Shown here: piece by piece, positions 17,657 to 26,582 of the stretch | Position numbering within the stretch: the stretch's first letter is position 1 | Layout of the letters: the number at the start of each line of letters is the position of its first letter | From: JAGVPT01 sp035500675 | GTDB taxonomy: Bacteria; Bacteroidota; Ignavibacteria; UBA10030; UBA8401 | Direction of reading: 5' to 3' | Assembly (NCBI GenBank): GCA_035500675.1 | Contig: DATJXA010000114.1 | Span: 1 to 35,012, forward strand | Length of the DNA stretch: 35,012 nt | Notes under the pieces: generated by a model | What the model was told of the DNA's origin: nothing | What the model saw: only the letters and a program-made list of their open reading frames with translations | Database searches by the model: none | Program-made: the position numbers and the translations under genes

Positions 17657-17753
17657 GACGTCGGAGGAAGGGTGCATTTACGCCGGCCGCACGGAGAGGG
17701 GTCAAAAAAAATAAATCAGCAACCTTTGAAATCGCTCACTGAGCAACGAATCT

Positions 17754-18311
17754 ATGGATGAAGCAGTCCGCCGCTCGATCGTCTTCCTCACCGGTTTTAT
17801 GGGGAGCGGTAAAAGTACTATTGGACCGATACTCGCGAATACGATCGGGTACAGCTTCACTGACCTCGATCTTTTGATCGAGGAACGCGACGGAAGAAAG
17901 ATCGGCGATATCTTCAAGGAAGATGGCGAGGAGAGGTTTCGGGAAATAGAGCGGACATTTCTCTCCGAGGTCGCTCGGAAGCCGCGTACGGTGATCTCTC
18001 TCGGAGGTGGGACGATCGCCAATCAAACAAATCTCGACCTTGTCAAGGGATCCGGCGTCCTCATCTATTTAAAGGCCGAGCCCGAGTACATCTATAAAAG
18101 ATTGCGGACCAAAAGCGACCGCCCGATGCTGCGCACAGCCGGCGGAGATCTTATGGATTCCGACCAGCTTCAGCATCGCATCGAGGAGTTGCTTGCCGGC
18201 AGAAAAGAGTATTACGAGCAGGCGCATATCATCATTCATACCGACGACAAAAAGATCGGGAACACGATCGACGAGCTTGTAAAAACGCTGAGGCATCATA
18301 TTGAAGACTAA
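17754..18311 (+). CDS. aroK: Shikimate kinase
   Basis: A 185-residue cytosolic kinase phosphorylating shikimate at O3 with ATP, step five of chorismate synthesis. Walker A is GFMGSGKSTIG (about 15-25), the substrate Asp lies in FTDLDLLIEERDG, and SLGGGT (about 82-87) forms the shikimate-binding Gly loop. A lid region with Arg (TKSDRPMLR) follows. Length is a little over the usual 165-175. The last 11 bp overlap aroB, so the two are translationally coupled, a common pairing. No clear ribosome binding site precedes the ATG. Confidence 0.95.
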   Translation: MDEAVRRSIVFLTGFMGSGKSTIGPILANTIGYSFTDLDLLIEERDGRKIGDIFKEDGEERFREIERTFLSEVARKPRTVISLGGGTIANQTNLDLVKGSGVLIYLKAEPEYIYKRLRTKSDRPMLRTAGGDLMDSDQLQHRIEELLAGRKEYYEQAHIIIHTDDKKIGNTIDELVKTLRHHIED

Positions 18312-19443
18312 GTCACACACGGCGACGGTGCGTGTATCGCTGGGCGCGCGGAGCTATCCAATTTATGTCGGAACGGGTCTGCTCGCGCGGCTTGGCCATC
18401 TGTTTAATCAACACCGGTTGCCGAAATCGGCGGTCGTCATTACGGACGCGCATGTTGCTCCGCTCTACTTGAAAGCCGTTTTGCGCAGTCTTAAAGCCGG
18501 CGGCATCAAGGTCCGCTCGATCGTCATACCTCCTGGGGAAGGTGAAAAAAGTCTTAAACGCGCAGAGTCGATTTATTCGTCCCTTCTTCGATGGAGATCT
18601 GAGCGGCAATTGACGATCGTCGCACTCGGAGGAGGAGTTGTGGGGGATCTTGCAGGGTTCATCGCCGCAACGTATCAGCGGGGCGTTCATTTTGTTCAGG
18701 TCCCGACGACGCTCCTCGCGCAAGTCGATTCATCCGTCGGCGGAAAGGTTGGCGTCAACCATGCTTTGGGAAAGAACATGGTCGGCGCGTTTTATCAGCC
18801 GGCATTCGTCGCGGCCGACATCGATGTGTTGAAGACCTTGCCTTCCAGGGAGATCGTCTGCGGGCTCGGCGAGGTGATAAAATACGGCATCATCATGAAC
18901 AAAGGCTTTTTTTCTTACACACTCCGCCACCTTGAGAAGATCCTTGCCAAAGAGAGTTCCGCGTTGACGCGCATCGTCGTCGAGTGTTGCAAGATGAAAG
19001 CGTTCGTCGTGTCGCGGGATGAGCGTGAGGCCGGTCTCCGTGCGATCCTGAATTTCGGACATACGATAGGCCATGCACTCGAACATGCGGGGCATTATCG
19101 TGCATTGAAACACGGCGAGGCGATCTTGCTGGGAATGGTGGCGGAAACGTTTATTGCGCATCAACTCGGGCTCATTTCCTCTTCCCAAGCCGGAAAAATA
19201 GAAGATACAATCCTGAAAATTCCGATCCCCCGGACAGGTAGTCTCGTCAGTCCAGCGCCAAAGCTGGTCGATGCAATGCGCATCGACAAAAAAGTTCAGG
19301 ACGGAAACATCCGCCTCGTGTTACCGACTTCAATCGGCAAAGTGAATTTACCCCAACCGATCGACGAGAAGATGATCCTTCACTCGTTGGAATATCTGGG
19401 GGGATTCCTCGCGGCAAAAAGCGCACGCCCGATTAAGCATTAG
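18301..19443 (+). CDS. aroB: 3-dehydroquinate synthase
   Basis: A 380-residue cytosolic enzyme converting DAHP to 3-dehydroquinate with NAD and zinc, step two of the shikimate pathway. Motifs: IPPGEGEKSLK, the NAD-binding ALGGGVVGDLAGFIAATYQRG, PTTLLAQVDSSVGGKVGVNH, and zinc ligands in the GEVIKYG region and in NFGHTIGHALEH. Family-typical length. The start is taken as TTG 18301, with GAGG 7 nt before it inside aroK; an in-frame GTG at 18328 is an alternative that would remove nine residues and the overlap. It ends 16 bp from the convergent decarboxylase, with no terminator in between. Confidence 0.95.
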   Translation: MKTKSHTATVRVSLGARSYPIYVGTGLLARLGHLFNQHRLPKSAVVITDAHVAPLYLKAVLRSLKAGGIKVRSIVIPPGEGEKSLKRAESIYSSLLRWRSERQLTIVALGGGVVGDLAGFIAATYQRGVHFVQVPTTLLAQVDSSVGGKVGVNHALGKNMVGAFYQPAFVAADIDVLKTLPSREIVCGLGEVIKYGIIMNKGFFSYTLRHLEKILAKESSALTRIVVECCKMKAFVVSRDEREAGLRAILNFGHTIGHALEHAGHYRALKHGEAILLGMVAETFIAHQLGLISSSQAGKIEDTILKIPIPRTGSLVSPAPKLVDAMRIDKKVQDGNIRLVLPTSIGKVNLPQPIDEKMILHSLEYLGGFLAAKSARPIKH

Positions 19444-19459
19444 CCGGCAGCGAGATATG

Positions 19460-20827
19460 CTAACGGCCTTCCTTCACTATCTCCTCTAATTCCTTTACCA
19501 TTTCCGGCACAAACGCCCTGTGTTCCGGTTTCATCAGCACGCTGCGGAGAATTGTCGCTGAATCCCGATCGGCTTCGATGAGCGGATGATGAGTCTTCAG
19601 TTGCCCTGAGGCAACATGGAGAAGTGCAAGGAACAGTGGATTTTTCGGATGATGCATCGCGTCGTTGAAAATTTTCTCAGCGAGTTTAGATATGAGCGAA
19701 GCTGTAAGCGGTTCGGACTTTGGAAAATACGTTACGATGTCGAGTTCGGGCTTGATAAATTCGCTCAACGCAGAACTTGCGCTGATCAGCTTCGAAAAAT
19801 CGAGCGCCGCGCGTCGAGTTTTGGTCAAAATTAGTCCCAGCCCCGCATCCGATTGAAGCGGGATGCATTTCAGTGTGAACCACAACGCCGCCGCAGCGGC
19901 GCCGGGCCGCGAACATTCCAGACTGATCTCACCCAGATGCAGATCCTTTGACGTGAAGTACGTGTACGGCGAATCGTGTTTGTAGTATTTTCCGACGGAA
20001 GGATCGCTGAAGAGCACACATCCGCATCCGTACGGTTGGAGTCCGTGCTTGTGGGGATCGACGACGATGCTGTCGCATTCGGCAAGCCTAAGGAATGGTG
20101 CAGGGTTGATCTCGGGGGTTTTTTGCCTTGCGAGAAGAGTGAAAAATCCGCCATACGCAGCGTCGGCATGAACGCGGACATTGTATCGCCGGCACAGCGG
20201 CAGGATCTCGTCTAAAGGATCCACAGCCCCGAGAGAAGTCGTTCCCATCGTTGCCACCACCGTCCCGACCTTCCCCGACTTTAACGCATCTTCCAACATT
20301 CCACATTCCATCTTCCCGCGCTCATCCGCCTCGATTTCTACAAACGGCGCCTTAATCACTCCGCACATGCGCTTGTGCGTGTAATGCGCCGACGAGGAAA
20401 ATGCGATCGCTTTTTCTGGATGGAGCGATCGAGCGACCCAAAGGGCCTCGAGGTTTGCGATGGTCCCGCTGCTGGTGAGATGGCCTAAATGATTTTTCAG
20501 GCCAAACATCCGGGCAAGATCGGCGACGACTTCGATCTCCATTTTTGCAGTAGCAGGCCCGCCGTCTAAGGCGTGGTTGTTCGGATTAATTCTCATCGCC
20601 ACTTCGTACGCCATCGTCGCAACAGGATGCGCCGGTTTCAACATTTGGCCGGCATACCGGGGATGAAAGAAAGGATAGTTTTCCTTTAAGCGCTCCGAAA
20701 ATTCGTCCGCGACTCTTTCAATAAGCGCATCGTCGACACGAAGTGTCTCGTCTTCCTGGAATTTTCCCCACTCGGATTCCCACTCTTTTTCGTTAGCTAG
20801 AAGTTTTTGCTTGATGGATTGGTCCAT
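19460..20827 (-). CDS. PLP-dependent group II amino-acid decarboxylase-like enzyme
   Basis: A 455-residue fold-type I PLP enzyme. The Schiff-base Lys260 is in VVDPHKHGLQPYGCG, Asp222 (VHADAAYGG) should bind the pyridine nitrogen, and HLTSSGTIANLEALWVAR (about 116-133) is the phosphate-binding start of the large domain. HPRYAGQMLKP near 55-65 matches the substrate-side loop of the glutamate/tyrosine/aromatic-amino-acid decarboxylase family. The substrate cannot be read from sequence; tyrosine, aspartate or diaminobutyrate decarboxylases are options. It stands alone on the minus strand, convergent with aroB, with a weak ribosome binding site. Nothing around it points to a pathway. Confidence 0.85.
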   Translation of the reverse strand: MDQSIKQKLLANEKEWESEWGKFQEDETLRVDDALIERVADEFSERLKENYPFFHPRYAGQMLKPAHPVATMAYEVAMRINPNNHALDGGPATAKMEIEVVADLARMFGLKNHLGHLTSSGTIANLEALWVARSLHPEKAIAFSSSAHYTHKRMCGVIKAPFVEIEADERGKMECGMLEDALKSGKVGTVVATMGTTSLGAVDPLDEILPLCRRYNVRVHADAAYGGFFTLLARQKTPEINPAPFLRLAECDSIVVDPHKHGLQPYGCGCVLFSDPSVGKYYKHDSPYTYFTSKDLHLGEISLECSRPGAAAAALWFTLKCIPLQSDAGLGLILTKTRRAALDFSKLISASSALSEFIKPELDIVTYFPKSEPLTASLISKLAEKIFNDAMHHPKNPLFLALLHVASGQLKTHHPLIEADRDSATILRSVLMKPEHRAFVPEMVKELEEIVKEGR

Positions 20828-21091
20828 AGGTTCTCAGTTTTTGTTGAGGTCAATATAGGGCGAGATGAAAGTCAATGCAAGAAGTTCTGAATGGGCCATG
20901 TGGTTTGCGTCGGCCAGGATGCCATCCCAACCTACATAGCATTCACAATAAGCAAACGATCTCATTATTAATCAACTTCGGGCATCTTTTTCAAGCAAAT
21001 TCTCTTTTCATGGTTATTTAATACCATGGTAACACTGAGCTAACGACAACTTCTTACTTTTGTCCACGTAGAAAAGGAGAAAGGAGGCGTT
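20828..21091. promoter_or_regulatory. Divergent promoter region with small palindrome and strong RBS
   Basis: Shared upstream region of the decarboxylase (minus) and the GT4 operon (plus). CATGGT (21009-21014) and ACCATG (21023-21028) form an inverted repeat around an AT-only 8-bp spacer, which could be an operator, but six bases is short. AAGGAGG (21081-21087), four bases before ATG 21092, backed by AAGGAG at 21074-21079, is the strongest ribosome binding site in the window and suggests high expression of the GT4 gene. Confidence 0.35.
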
Positions 21092-22231
21092 ATGAAAATT
21101 GCATACTTCAACGCAAACTTGAAAGTCGGTCAAGACGGCGTCACGCGTTGCATTTACAGGATGGCAGATGCGGTTGTTGAACGCGGCCACGAGGCTATTG
21201 CAATTGCTTCCACACTCCCCGCCGGTCCGACTCCTATTCCCGTCTTCGGCGTTCCATCGGTAGTTCTGCCGCTGCAGAAAAGCTATCGGATCGCAATTCC
21301 GGGCTACCAGTCTTTCGCGAAATATCTGCAGGAATTTCAGCCAGACATCCTTCATATCAACAGTCCCTGCACGTTAGGGTTTGCCGCGGTAAAATATGCG
21401 CGGCATTTCGGGATTCCCGTGGTTGCAACATACCACACGCATTTCCCGATGTATCCACGTTACTACAACTTGACGAGTCTCGAAGACCTCGCATGGCGGT
21501 TGTTGCGGCGTCTTTACAATAACGTCGACCGGACATTTGTCCCGACAAACCCGATTCTCCACGAACTCCGGGATCACGGCATCCAAAGGCTCCAGTATCT
21601 TCCCAACGGCGTCGACACCGCATCGTTCAATCCTTTCTATCGCTCGCAGGAATGGCGGCAGAAGTTCGGCCAAGGGGAGAAGCCGATTATTCTATTCGTG
21701 AGCCGTCTTGTGTGGGAAAAAGACCTGCGCATCCTTGCCCAGGCGTTTACTGAATTACGTTCAAAGCGCAACGATTTTGAAATGGTCATTGTCGGCGACG
21801 GGCACGCGCGTCAGGAGCTCGAAGCGATGATGCCCGGCGCGCATTTTCTCGGCTATCAATCCGGCAAACCGTTGGCGGAGAGTTTTGCTTCCTCGGACAT
21901 TTTTGTTTTTCCGTCGACGACCGAGACGTTTGGCCTCGTTACGCTCGAGGCGATGGCGTCGGGCCTTGCTCCTGTCGCAGCAAAAGTCGGCGGCGCGGTG
22001 GAGATCATCCAGGAGGGTCGCTCGGGATTGTTCGCCGAGCCATTGAACAGCTCCGACCTTGCGAAGAAAGTAGAGTGGTTCCTTGACAATCCCAATCATA
22101 GAAAGATCATCGCTGAACACGCACTCGCTCGTGCACAAGAGTACCGATGGGAATCTGTTCTCGACAAACTTTTCGAGAGTTACCGCGAAGTTGTCGGGGA
22201 GTTCCGTCGCCGGTTCTCGCGGGCAGCCTGA
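21092..22231 (+). CDS. GT4-family glycosyltransferase
   Basis: A 379-residue GT-B enzyme, predicted retaining, probably membrane-associated. The N-terminal acceptor domain opens MKIAYFNANLKVGQDGVTR (open Gly loop) and contains YHTHFPMYPRYY, shared with GDP-mannose-dependent alpha-mannosyltransferases and plant-type sulfolipid synthases. The donor domain has FVSRLVWEKDL (about 205-215) and the E-x7-E motif TETFGLVTLEAMASG (about 284-298). The closest recognisable group is MgtA/PimB-like mannosyl- or glucosyltransferases acting on lipids or trehalose-type acceptors; donor and acceptor are not established. It is the first gene of a coupled operon with a metallophosphoesterase and a HAD phosphatase. 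A phosphatase following a glycosyltransferase often finishes a phosphorylated sugar or lipid intermediate. Confidence 0.9.
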   Translation: MKIAYFNANLKVGQDGVTRCIYRMADAVVERGHEAIAIASTLPAGPTPIPVFGVPSVVLPLQKSYRIAIPGYQSFAKYLQEFQPDILHINSPCTLGFAAVKYARHFGIPVVATYHTHFPMYPRYYNLTSLEDLAWRLLRRLYNNVDRTFVPTNPILHELRDHGIQRLQYLPNGVDTASFNPFYRSQEWRQKFGQGEKPIILFVSRLVWEKDLRILAQAFTELRSKRNDFEMVIVGDGHARQELEAMMPGAHFLGYQSGKPLAESFASSDIFVFPSTTETFGLVTLEAMASGLAPVAAKVGGAVEIIQEGRSGLFAEPLNSSDLAKKVEWFLDNPNHRKIIAEHALARAQEYRWESVLDKLFESYREVVGEFRRRFSRAA

Positions 22232-23252
22232 ACCATCTCTTGCAAGAGAAGGCTCGGCCCGTCACAATCCGGTAAAGACCGTCAACCCGGCCGGCACCCC
22301 ATTCACTATCGCTCACCTTTCGGACCCTCACCTCAGCAGGCAGTATTATCGAGAACATATCAAATCGTTCAAAATTCTTCTCCGTACCATTCTCGACCAG
22401 GGATGCGATCATCTTATCATTACTGGAGATATTGTCAGCACAGGAGATCCGGACGATTACTATCTGGCTCGGTCGATCCTCATGAATTATGGGTTGATGG
22501 ACAGCAAGAAGCTGACGATCGTCCCCGGAAATCACGACGTCTTTGGAGGACCGCACAGGGCCGTAGATGTTTTGAGCTTTCCACGACACATCAAAACGAT
22601 CGACTATCACCGGAGACTGGCGCTCTTTGAAGAAGCTTTTGAGGAGACGTTCGCCGGAGTGACTTATCTTAACGAAGAAAGCATCTTTCCTTTCGTCAAA
22701 CATGTCGGCCCGTATGCGATCATTGGATTGAATTCGATTCCACCCTGGTCGCTGTGGGATAATCCTCTGGGTTCAAACGGCAGCCTTAGTGATGATCAAG
22801 TCGCCGCTTTATCTCGCTTACAGGCGGAGGAATATTTGAACGGTTCGGTGCCGATTATTGCAATCCATCACCATTTCAACGACCTCATCGATAGGTCAAT
22901 CGAGAGCAGTTTATGGAGAAACATTGAATCGAAAACGATGCGCATGAAAAGACGCCGCAGATTATTAAAGCTGTTCACGACGTTCGGCGTGCAAGCTGTG
23001 CTCCACGGACATGTCCATCGCAACGAGCTCTACGAACGGCACGGGGTCCTTTTGGCAAATGGCGCCGGGGCAGTGTGCGACGATCCGGTGAGCATGTTGA
23101 AGTATAACCGATTGACATACGCAGGCGGAGAAACGAAAATCCAAATCACCGTCCTCCCGATACCTTTTCAGGAGACATCCACTGCTGCTTCGTTTCACCA
23201 TTTCCGCTCGGTCGAACCGTTGAAGCAGGCCGCAACGCTCTCGCGAATATGA
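22188..23252 (+). CDS. Calcineurin-like metallophosphoesterase
   Basis: A cytosolic dinuclear-metal phosphoesterase with all family motifs in order: FTIAHLSDPHLS, LIITGDIVSTGD, VPGNHDVFGG, AIHHHFND and LHGHVHRNE. This set resembles CpdA-type phosphodiesterases, but the family also covers lipid, nucleotide and protein phosphatases. The start is uncertain. The frame is open back to TTG 22083, inside the glycosyltransferase; there is no ATG before the first motif, and GTG 22131 and TTG 22188 are the later options. TTG 22188 (weak GAGAG upstream) is chosen because it gives the smallest overlap (44 bp), with about 35 low-complexity residues before the fold. The gene ends in a 4-bp ATGA overlap with the next. 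With an adenylate cyclase elsewhere in the window, a role in cAMP breakdown is possible but unproven. Confidence 0.85.
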   Translation, partial: KLSGSSVAGSRGQPEPSLAREGSARHNPVKTVNPAGTPFTIAHLSDPHLSRQYYREHIKSFKILLRTILDQGCDHLIITGDIVSTGDPDDYYLARSILMNYGLMDSKKLTIVPGNHDVFGGPHRAVDVLSFPRHIKTIDYHRRLALFEEAFEETFAGVTYLNEESIFPFVKHVGPYAIIGLNSIPPWSLWDNPLGSNGSLSDDQVAALSRLQAEEYLNGSVPIIAIHHHFNDLIDRSIESSLWRNIESKTMRMKRRRRLLKLFTTFGVQAVLHGHVHRNELYERHGVLLANGAGAVCDDPVSMLKYNRLTYAGGETKIQITVLPIPFQETSTAASFHHFRSVEPLKQAATLSRI

Positions 23253-24094
23253 TCTCCCCTCATATAAAATTCCAAATCGAATCGCTTGAAAAGCGGTTGA
23301 AGGTTTTGCCGAATGATGGGTTGAAGATCGCCCTTTTCGACCTTGACAATACGCTCATCGTCGGCGATATCGGAGAGGCCGTTTTCGCTCGCCTCCTTGC
23401 GGACGGGAAGAAGCTCGGCTGTACGTGGGGCGAATATGAGGCCTTTCTTCGGTCCGATCAGACTGCTGCGTACCGATTCATCGTTGAAGCAATGGAGGGA
23501 TTATCTATAAAGGAAGTTGAAGAAGCGACAGTGCGGGTGCTGAACCAGCACGAACCGGTCATCGCTGTCGAAGGGAAGCAGGTGCCTGTCCCACGGATTC
23601 ACCGCGGAATGAGGGAGCTCGTCTTTTATCTGAGGGAAATCGGTTATACTGACTACATCATCTCGGCGAGCAACCAGATCGCGGTGAGGATCGTTGCAGC
23701 TGATTTTTTTGCGATCCCTGCCGAGCGCGCATTTGGGATTGAGATGAAAACGTGCGACGGAGTTCTTACGTCGTCGCTCATCAAACCGTTTCCTATCTCT
23801 TCCGGAAAACAAGATGTCTTCCGGAAACGTGTCGGAAATTTTCGTCCTTTCATTACCGCAACCGACAGCATGATCGATGCGCCGATGCTCGCTTTGACCG
23901 ATCCTTCAGGACTTTCGCTTTGGGTAGGCAAAAACAGACGGGAATTCAAACGCGTGCAGGAGAGACTTCAATTGCCGCAGCAATGTTGTTTTGTCCAGCG
24001 TCCCCAGTCCTATAGCTTAAGAAAAAGAGTCCGCATTCTTGGAGAGCAATGGAGGACTGCACACCCGTCTTCTCCGCTGCTGACGGAAACATGA
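23249..24094 (+). CDS. HAD-superfamily phosphatase
   Basis: A 281-residue cytosolic HAD hydrolase of the phosphoserine-phosphatase-like branch. Motif I is FDLDNTLIVGD (about 29-39, nucleophile the first Asp). Cap insertion C1 follows it. Motif II is IISASNQ (about 138-144), the motif III lysine is around SSGKQDVF, and motif IV is ATDSMIDAPML (about 208-218). Its ATG overlaps the phosphoesterase stop (ATGA). The last 85 bp overlap, in antisense, the 3' end of the glycosidase-like gene; the overlapped tail lies after motif IV and is probably dispensable. The substrate is unknown; the operon suggests a sugar or lipid phosphate. Confidence 0.85.
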   Translation: MISPHIKFQIESLEKRLKVLPNDGLKIALFDLDNTLIVGDIGEAVFARLLADGKKLGCTWGEYEAFLRSDQTAAYRFIVEAMEGLSIKEVEEATVRVLNQHEPVIAVEGKQVPVPRIHRGMRELVFYLREIGYTDYIISASNQIAVRIVAADFFAIPAERAFGIEMKTCDGVLTSSLIKPFPISSGKQDVFRKRVGNFRPFITATDSMIDAPMLALTDPSGLSLWVGKNRREFKRVQERLQLPQQCCFVQRPQSYSLRKRVRILGEQWRTAHPSSPLLTET

Positions 24095-26385
24095 TTTGGC
24101 GATGATGCAACGGCGCTGATGATTTTAAACGGCAGATAGATTGTGACCTCGACCGGGGTCTTTCCGGACGAGAATTTTCCCTCAAAATCAATTGTCGCAC
24201 TTGTAGGTCCGGTGAAGGTCAAAGCGCACGTCACCGGACCGAACTTTGTAGGAACGTTTTGAAGGGTCGTAGTCATCCCGCGCCGCACCAACCGATTGGC
24301 CCCTCCTTTAAACAGCGTGATACTATCGTCCACTTCGTTTACTAAACAATCTCGCAGAAAAAGGACGATCTCTGCGGCCGCCCAGCCGTGATGCCCGTCG
24401 CCCATTGTTCCGCCTCCGCTGCGGGGATGGATCGCCTCTGGGAAAGAGTACGGAGGCGCTCCTTGGCTGAAGATGGTATCGGCGATCTTCCATGCTTTTT
24501 CAATTTCACCCACGACAAGAAACGCATGAGCGATCTGCAGAGTGAGATACGGATTATACCCTGAATGGACGATGGGGTGAAGAAAACCTTTTTCGCACAC
24601 AAATTGATTTGCAATTTTGCGCAACGTGTTGACCGAAGACCGCAAACGGCTTTCGAATAATTCTAAAGGATAGAGACACGAGATAGAGCCGATCGCACTC
24701 TCGTCGAAATTTCTCCGCTCCGTCGCCGGAATGAGCTCCTCGCCCAAACGTTCGTTGACAGCGTTCAACGACGTAAAAACGTCTCGCTCGAAGGCGATTG
24801 CCTCTTTTCTGAAATACCCAACGTCGGGGTCCATGTTCAACATCGATGCAACACGGACCATCGATTTCATCCCCGCAAGAGACCAGAATGAGTCCCAATA
24901 ATATTGGTCGACGGTTCCGAGGTGCTCGGCGCTGAGGCTTGGCGGCATGAGGCCGTTCTCTGTTTGCTTCCGTTTGCGCACGATCCACTGAGCTGCGCGT
25001 TTCAAAAAAGGATACCAGCTTTTCAGCCAGAGATGTTGATTGCTGATAAGGGAGTGCTGGTAGACAGACCAGATAACGGCGCCGTTCGAATCCCATTCTC
25101 CATCGGGGCCGCGAAAGAAACCGTCCGACATGAGCCGGCGCGGAAACGCATCGATCACCTGACGCGAGCGCTTATGGAATCCGAGCGAATCGAGAGCGCG
25201 GATCATAAGGGCTGCGTCCCGGTACCAGAAATGATGATAGATGAACGGGCCGGGAGAAATGAAGTCTCCGTCGTTCAGTTGAAGCAGTGTTAAACGGCTT
25301 GCATCGAACAGGGCCTTCAGCGCCCCGTCCGGAAATTCGAACGTTGCGCCTGTCGACAGCTCTTTTTCCCATTTGGCTTCCTGGTCGGATTTCCGTTTTT
25401 CATACGAGACCCTCCATGTCTGTTTCGTGCCTCGGCGTAAAAGAGGTTTTTCTTCTGCAAGGGCCGTGCTGTAGTGGACGGATCTCTGTTCGCCCGGGGC
25501 GAGGTCAAAAAAGAAAAGCGCTGCGGCATGCGCGAGTCCGTGATCGCACTTGGAAGTCGTCTTCCATTTGCCCACGAGTGAACTCATCGCTTCTTGTTTG
25601 AGAAGATTGGCGATGTCGCCATCCTCGAGCGACGAACAGAGAACGCCGTCCGGCGATTCTGCAAACGCGATCCCGGCCGTTCTATTGACATGCGCAATTC
25701 GCGGAGATCTGAACTCAACCGAAAAAACCGGAGCGACACCCTCCGGGTTGAAGGGACGGATCGCAACACACACCGCTCCGGATTTTCTCATTCCGCTTTT
25801 GTTCTTCACTTGGGCTTTGGCGAAAAGGACGTCGATGCCATGATTGGTCGGAGCGGCAAAGTGCTCGGCGATAAGATCGACACCTTCCATCTCGAATTTT
25901 GTCGTAAGACAAGGAAAGGTCTTTTCCATCGTCTGTTCAGCCGAAGGTGCGAGGGATGGAAAAAAAGTTTTATCGTCAAGAATCAGCCAAGTATCGATCG
26001 ACCATTCGCGGGGCAGAGGCGTCGCAAGCCCTCGGGGGTCCACAACGGCTTCGTGAAAACCGTTGAGCGTTCCCACGGCTGTCCAGTTCCTATGTGTGAC
26101 GTTGATAAGAAGAGGATTTTGTGCGCGGGGAATGTAGCTCGGGCTTGCCGGGTCCAGCTGCTGATGCACCCAGAACGGATACAACCAATCACGCTGCATT
26201 TGGAGCACGGCGAAATTCAGCAACCCGCGGATAATGACGGGCGTGCTGAGTTGGAAAAGTTCTTTCGGAAAACCTCGGCCTTCGACATCGCTGAATTTTC
26301 CGGCAAGCTGAAACTGCCGTATCGCCTCTTCCGATAACTGGAGGCGGCGGAGCGCCTGTTCAAGGATATAAGAGTTAAAGTTCAC
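24010..26385 (-). CDS. Six-hairpin glycosidase-like protein
   Basis: A 791-residue protein with no signal peptide, so cytosolic. The N-terminal half (about 60-360) is beta-sandwich-like. The region about 360-640 has the repeating helical hairpins of an (alpha/alpha)6 toroid, with FIYHHFWYRDAALMIRAL, DGEWDSNGAVIWSVYQH, DQYYWDSFWSLAGMKSM and GYNPYLTLQIAHAFL. It closes with a small beta domain (about 700-791). Acidic candidates are the Asp of YRDA and the Glu/Asp of GEWDSNG. The layout resembles glycogen-debranching, GH63- or rhamnosidase-type proteins; specificity cannot be assigned. The start is GTG at 26385 with no obvious ribosome binding site; a later start is possible. It converges on the GT4 operon, so a shared glucan or glycolipid pathway is plausible. 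Confidence 0.75.
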   Translation of the reverse strand: MNFNSYILEQALRRLQLSEEAIRQFQLAGKFSDVEGRGFPKELFQLSTPVIIRGLLNFAVLQMQRDWLYPFWVHQQLDPASPSYIPRAQNPLLINVTHRNWTAVGTLNGFHEAVVDPRGLATPLPREWSIDTWLILDDKTFFPSLAPSAEQTMEKTFPCLTTKFEMEGVDLIAEHFAAPTNHGIDVLFAKAQVKNKSGMRKSGAVCVAIRPFNPEGVAPVFSVEFRSPRIAHVNRTAGIAFAESPDGVLCSSLEDGDIANLLKQEAMSSLVGKWKTTSKCDHGLAHAAALFFFDLAPGEQRSVHYSTALAEEKPLLRRGTKQTWRVSYEKRKSDQEAKWEKELSTGATFEFPDGALKALFDASRLTLLQLNDGDFISPGPFIYHHFWYRDAALMIRALDSLGFHKRSRQVIDAFPRRLMSDGFFRGPDGEWDSNGAVIWSVYQHSLISNQHLWLKSWYPFLKRAAQWIVRKRKQTENGLMPPSLSAEHLGTVDQYYWDSFWSLAGMKSMVRVASMLNMDPDVGYFRKEAIAFERDVFTSLNAVNERLGEELIPATERRNFDESAIGSISCLYPLELFESRLRSSVNTLRKIANQFVCEKGFLHPIVHSGYNPYLTLQIAHAFLVVGEIEKAWKIADTIFSQGAPPYSFPEAIHPRSGGGTMGDGHHGWAAAEIVLFLRDCLVNEVDDSITLFKGGANRLVRRGMTTTLQNVPTKFGPVTCALTFTGPTSATIDFEGKFSSGKTPVEVTIYLPFKIISAVASSPNHVSVSSGEDGCAVLHCSPRMRTLFLKL

Positions 26386-26480
26386 CGTCGGATCGATAAT
26401 AAATAATTGCCTGTGAATATAGAACCAGATTTGTGCCCGTTCAAGTCAAAGGAACCTCAATCCCAGGTTTTTAGCAAGAT

Positions 26481-26509
26481 TTAACAATTTCTTAAAGTGG
26501 TTCTAATAT
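26481..26509 (+). promoter_or_regulatory. Predicted promoter of the small membrane-protein gene
   Basis: TTAACA (26481-26486) and TAATAT (26504-26509) with a 17-bp spacer; predicted start near 26516, leader about 67 nt. TATACT at 26529 is a second possible -10. By eye only. Confidence 0.35.
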
Positions 26510-26582
26510 CTGCCTAACTCCTGAAAGCTATACTGTTCACATTCAACGATGCCGATTGCCCTACACACCAGACGGAGGCAAT

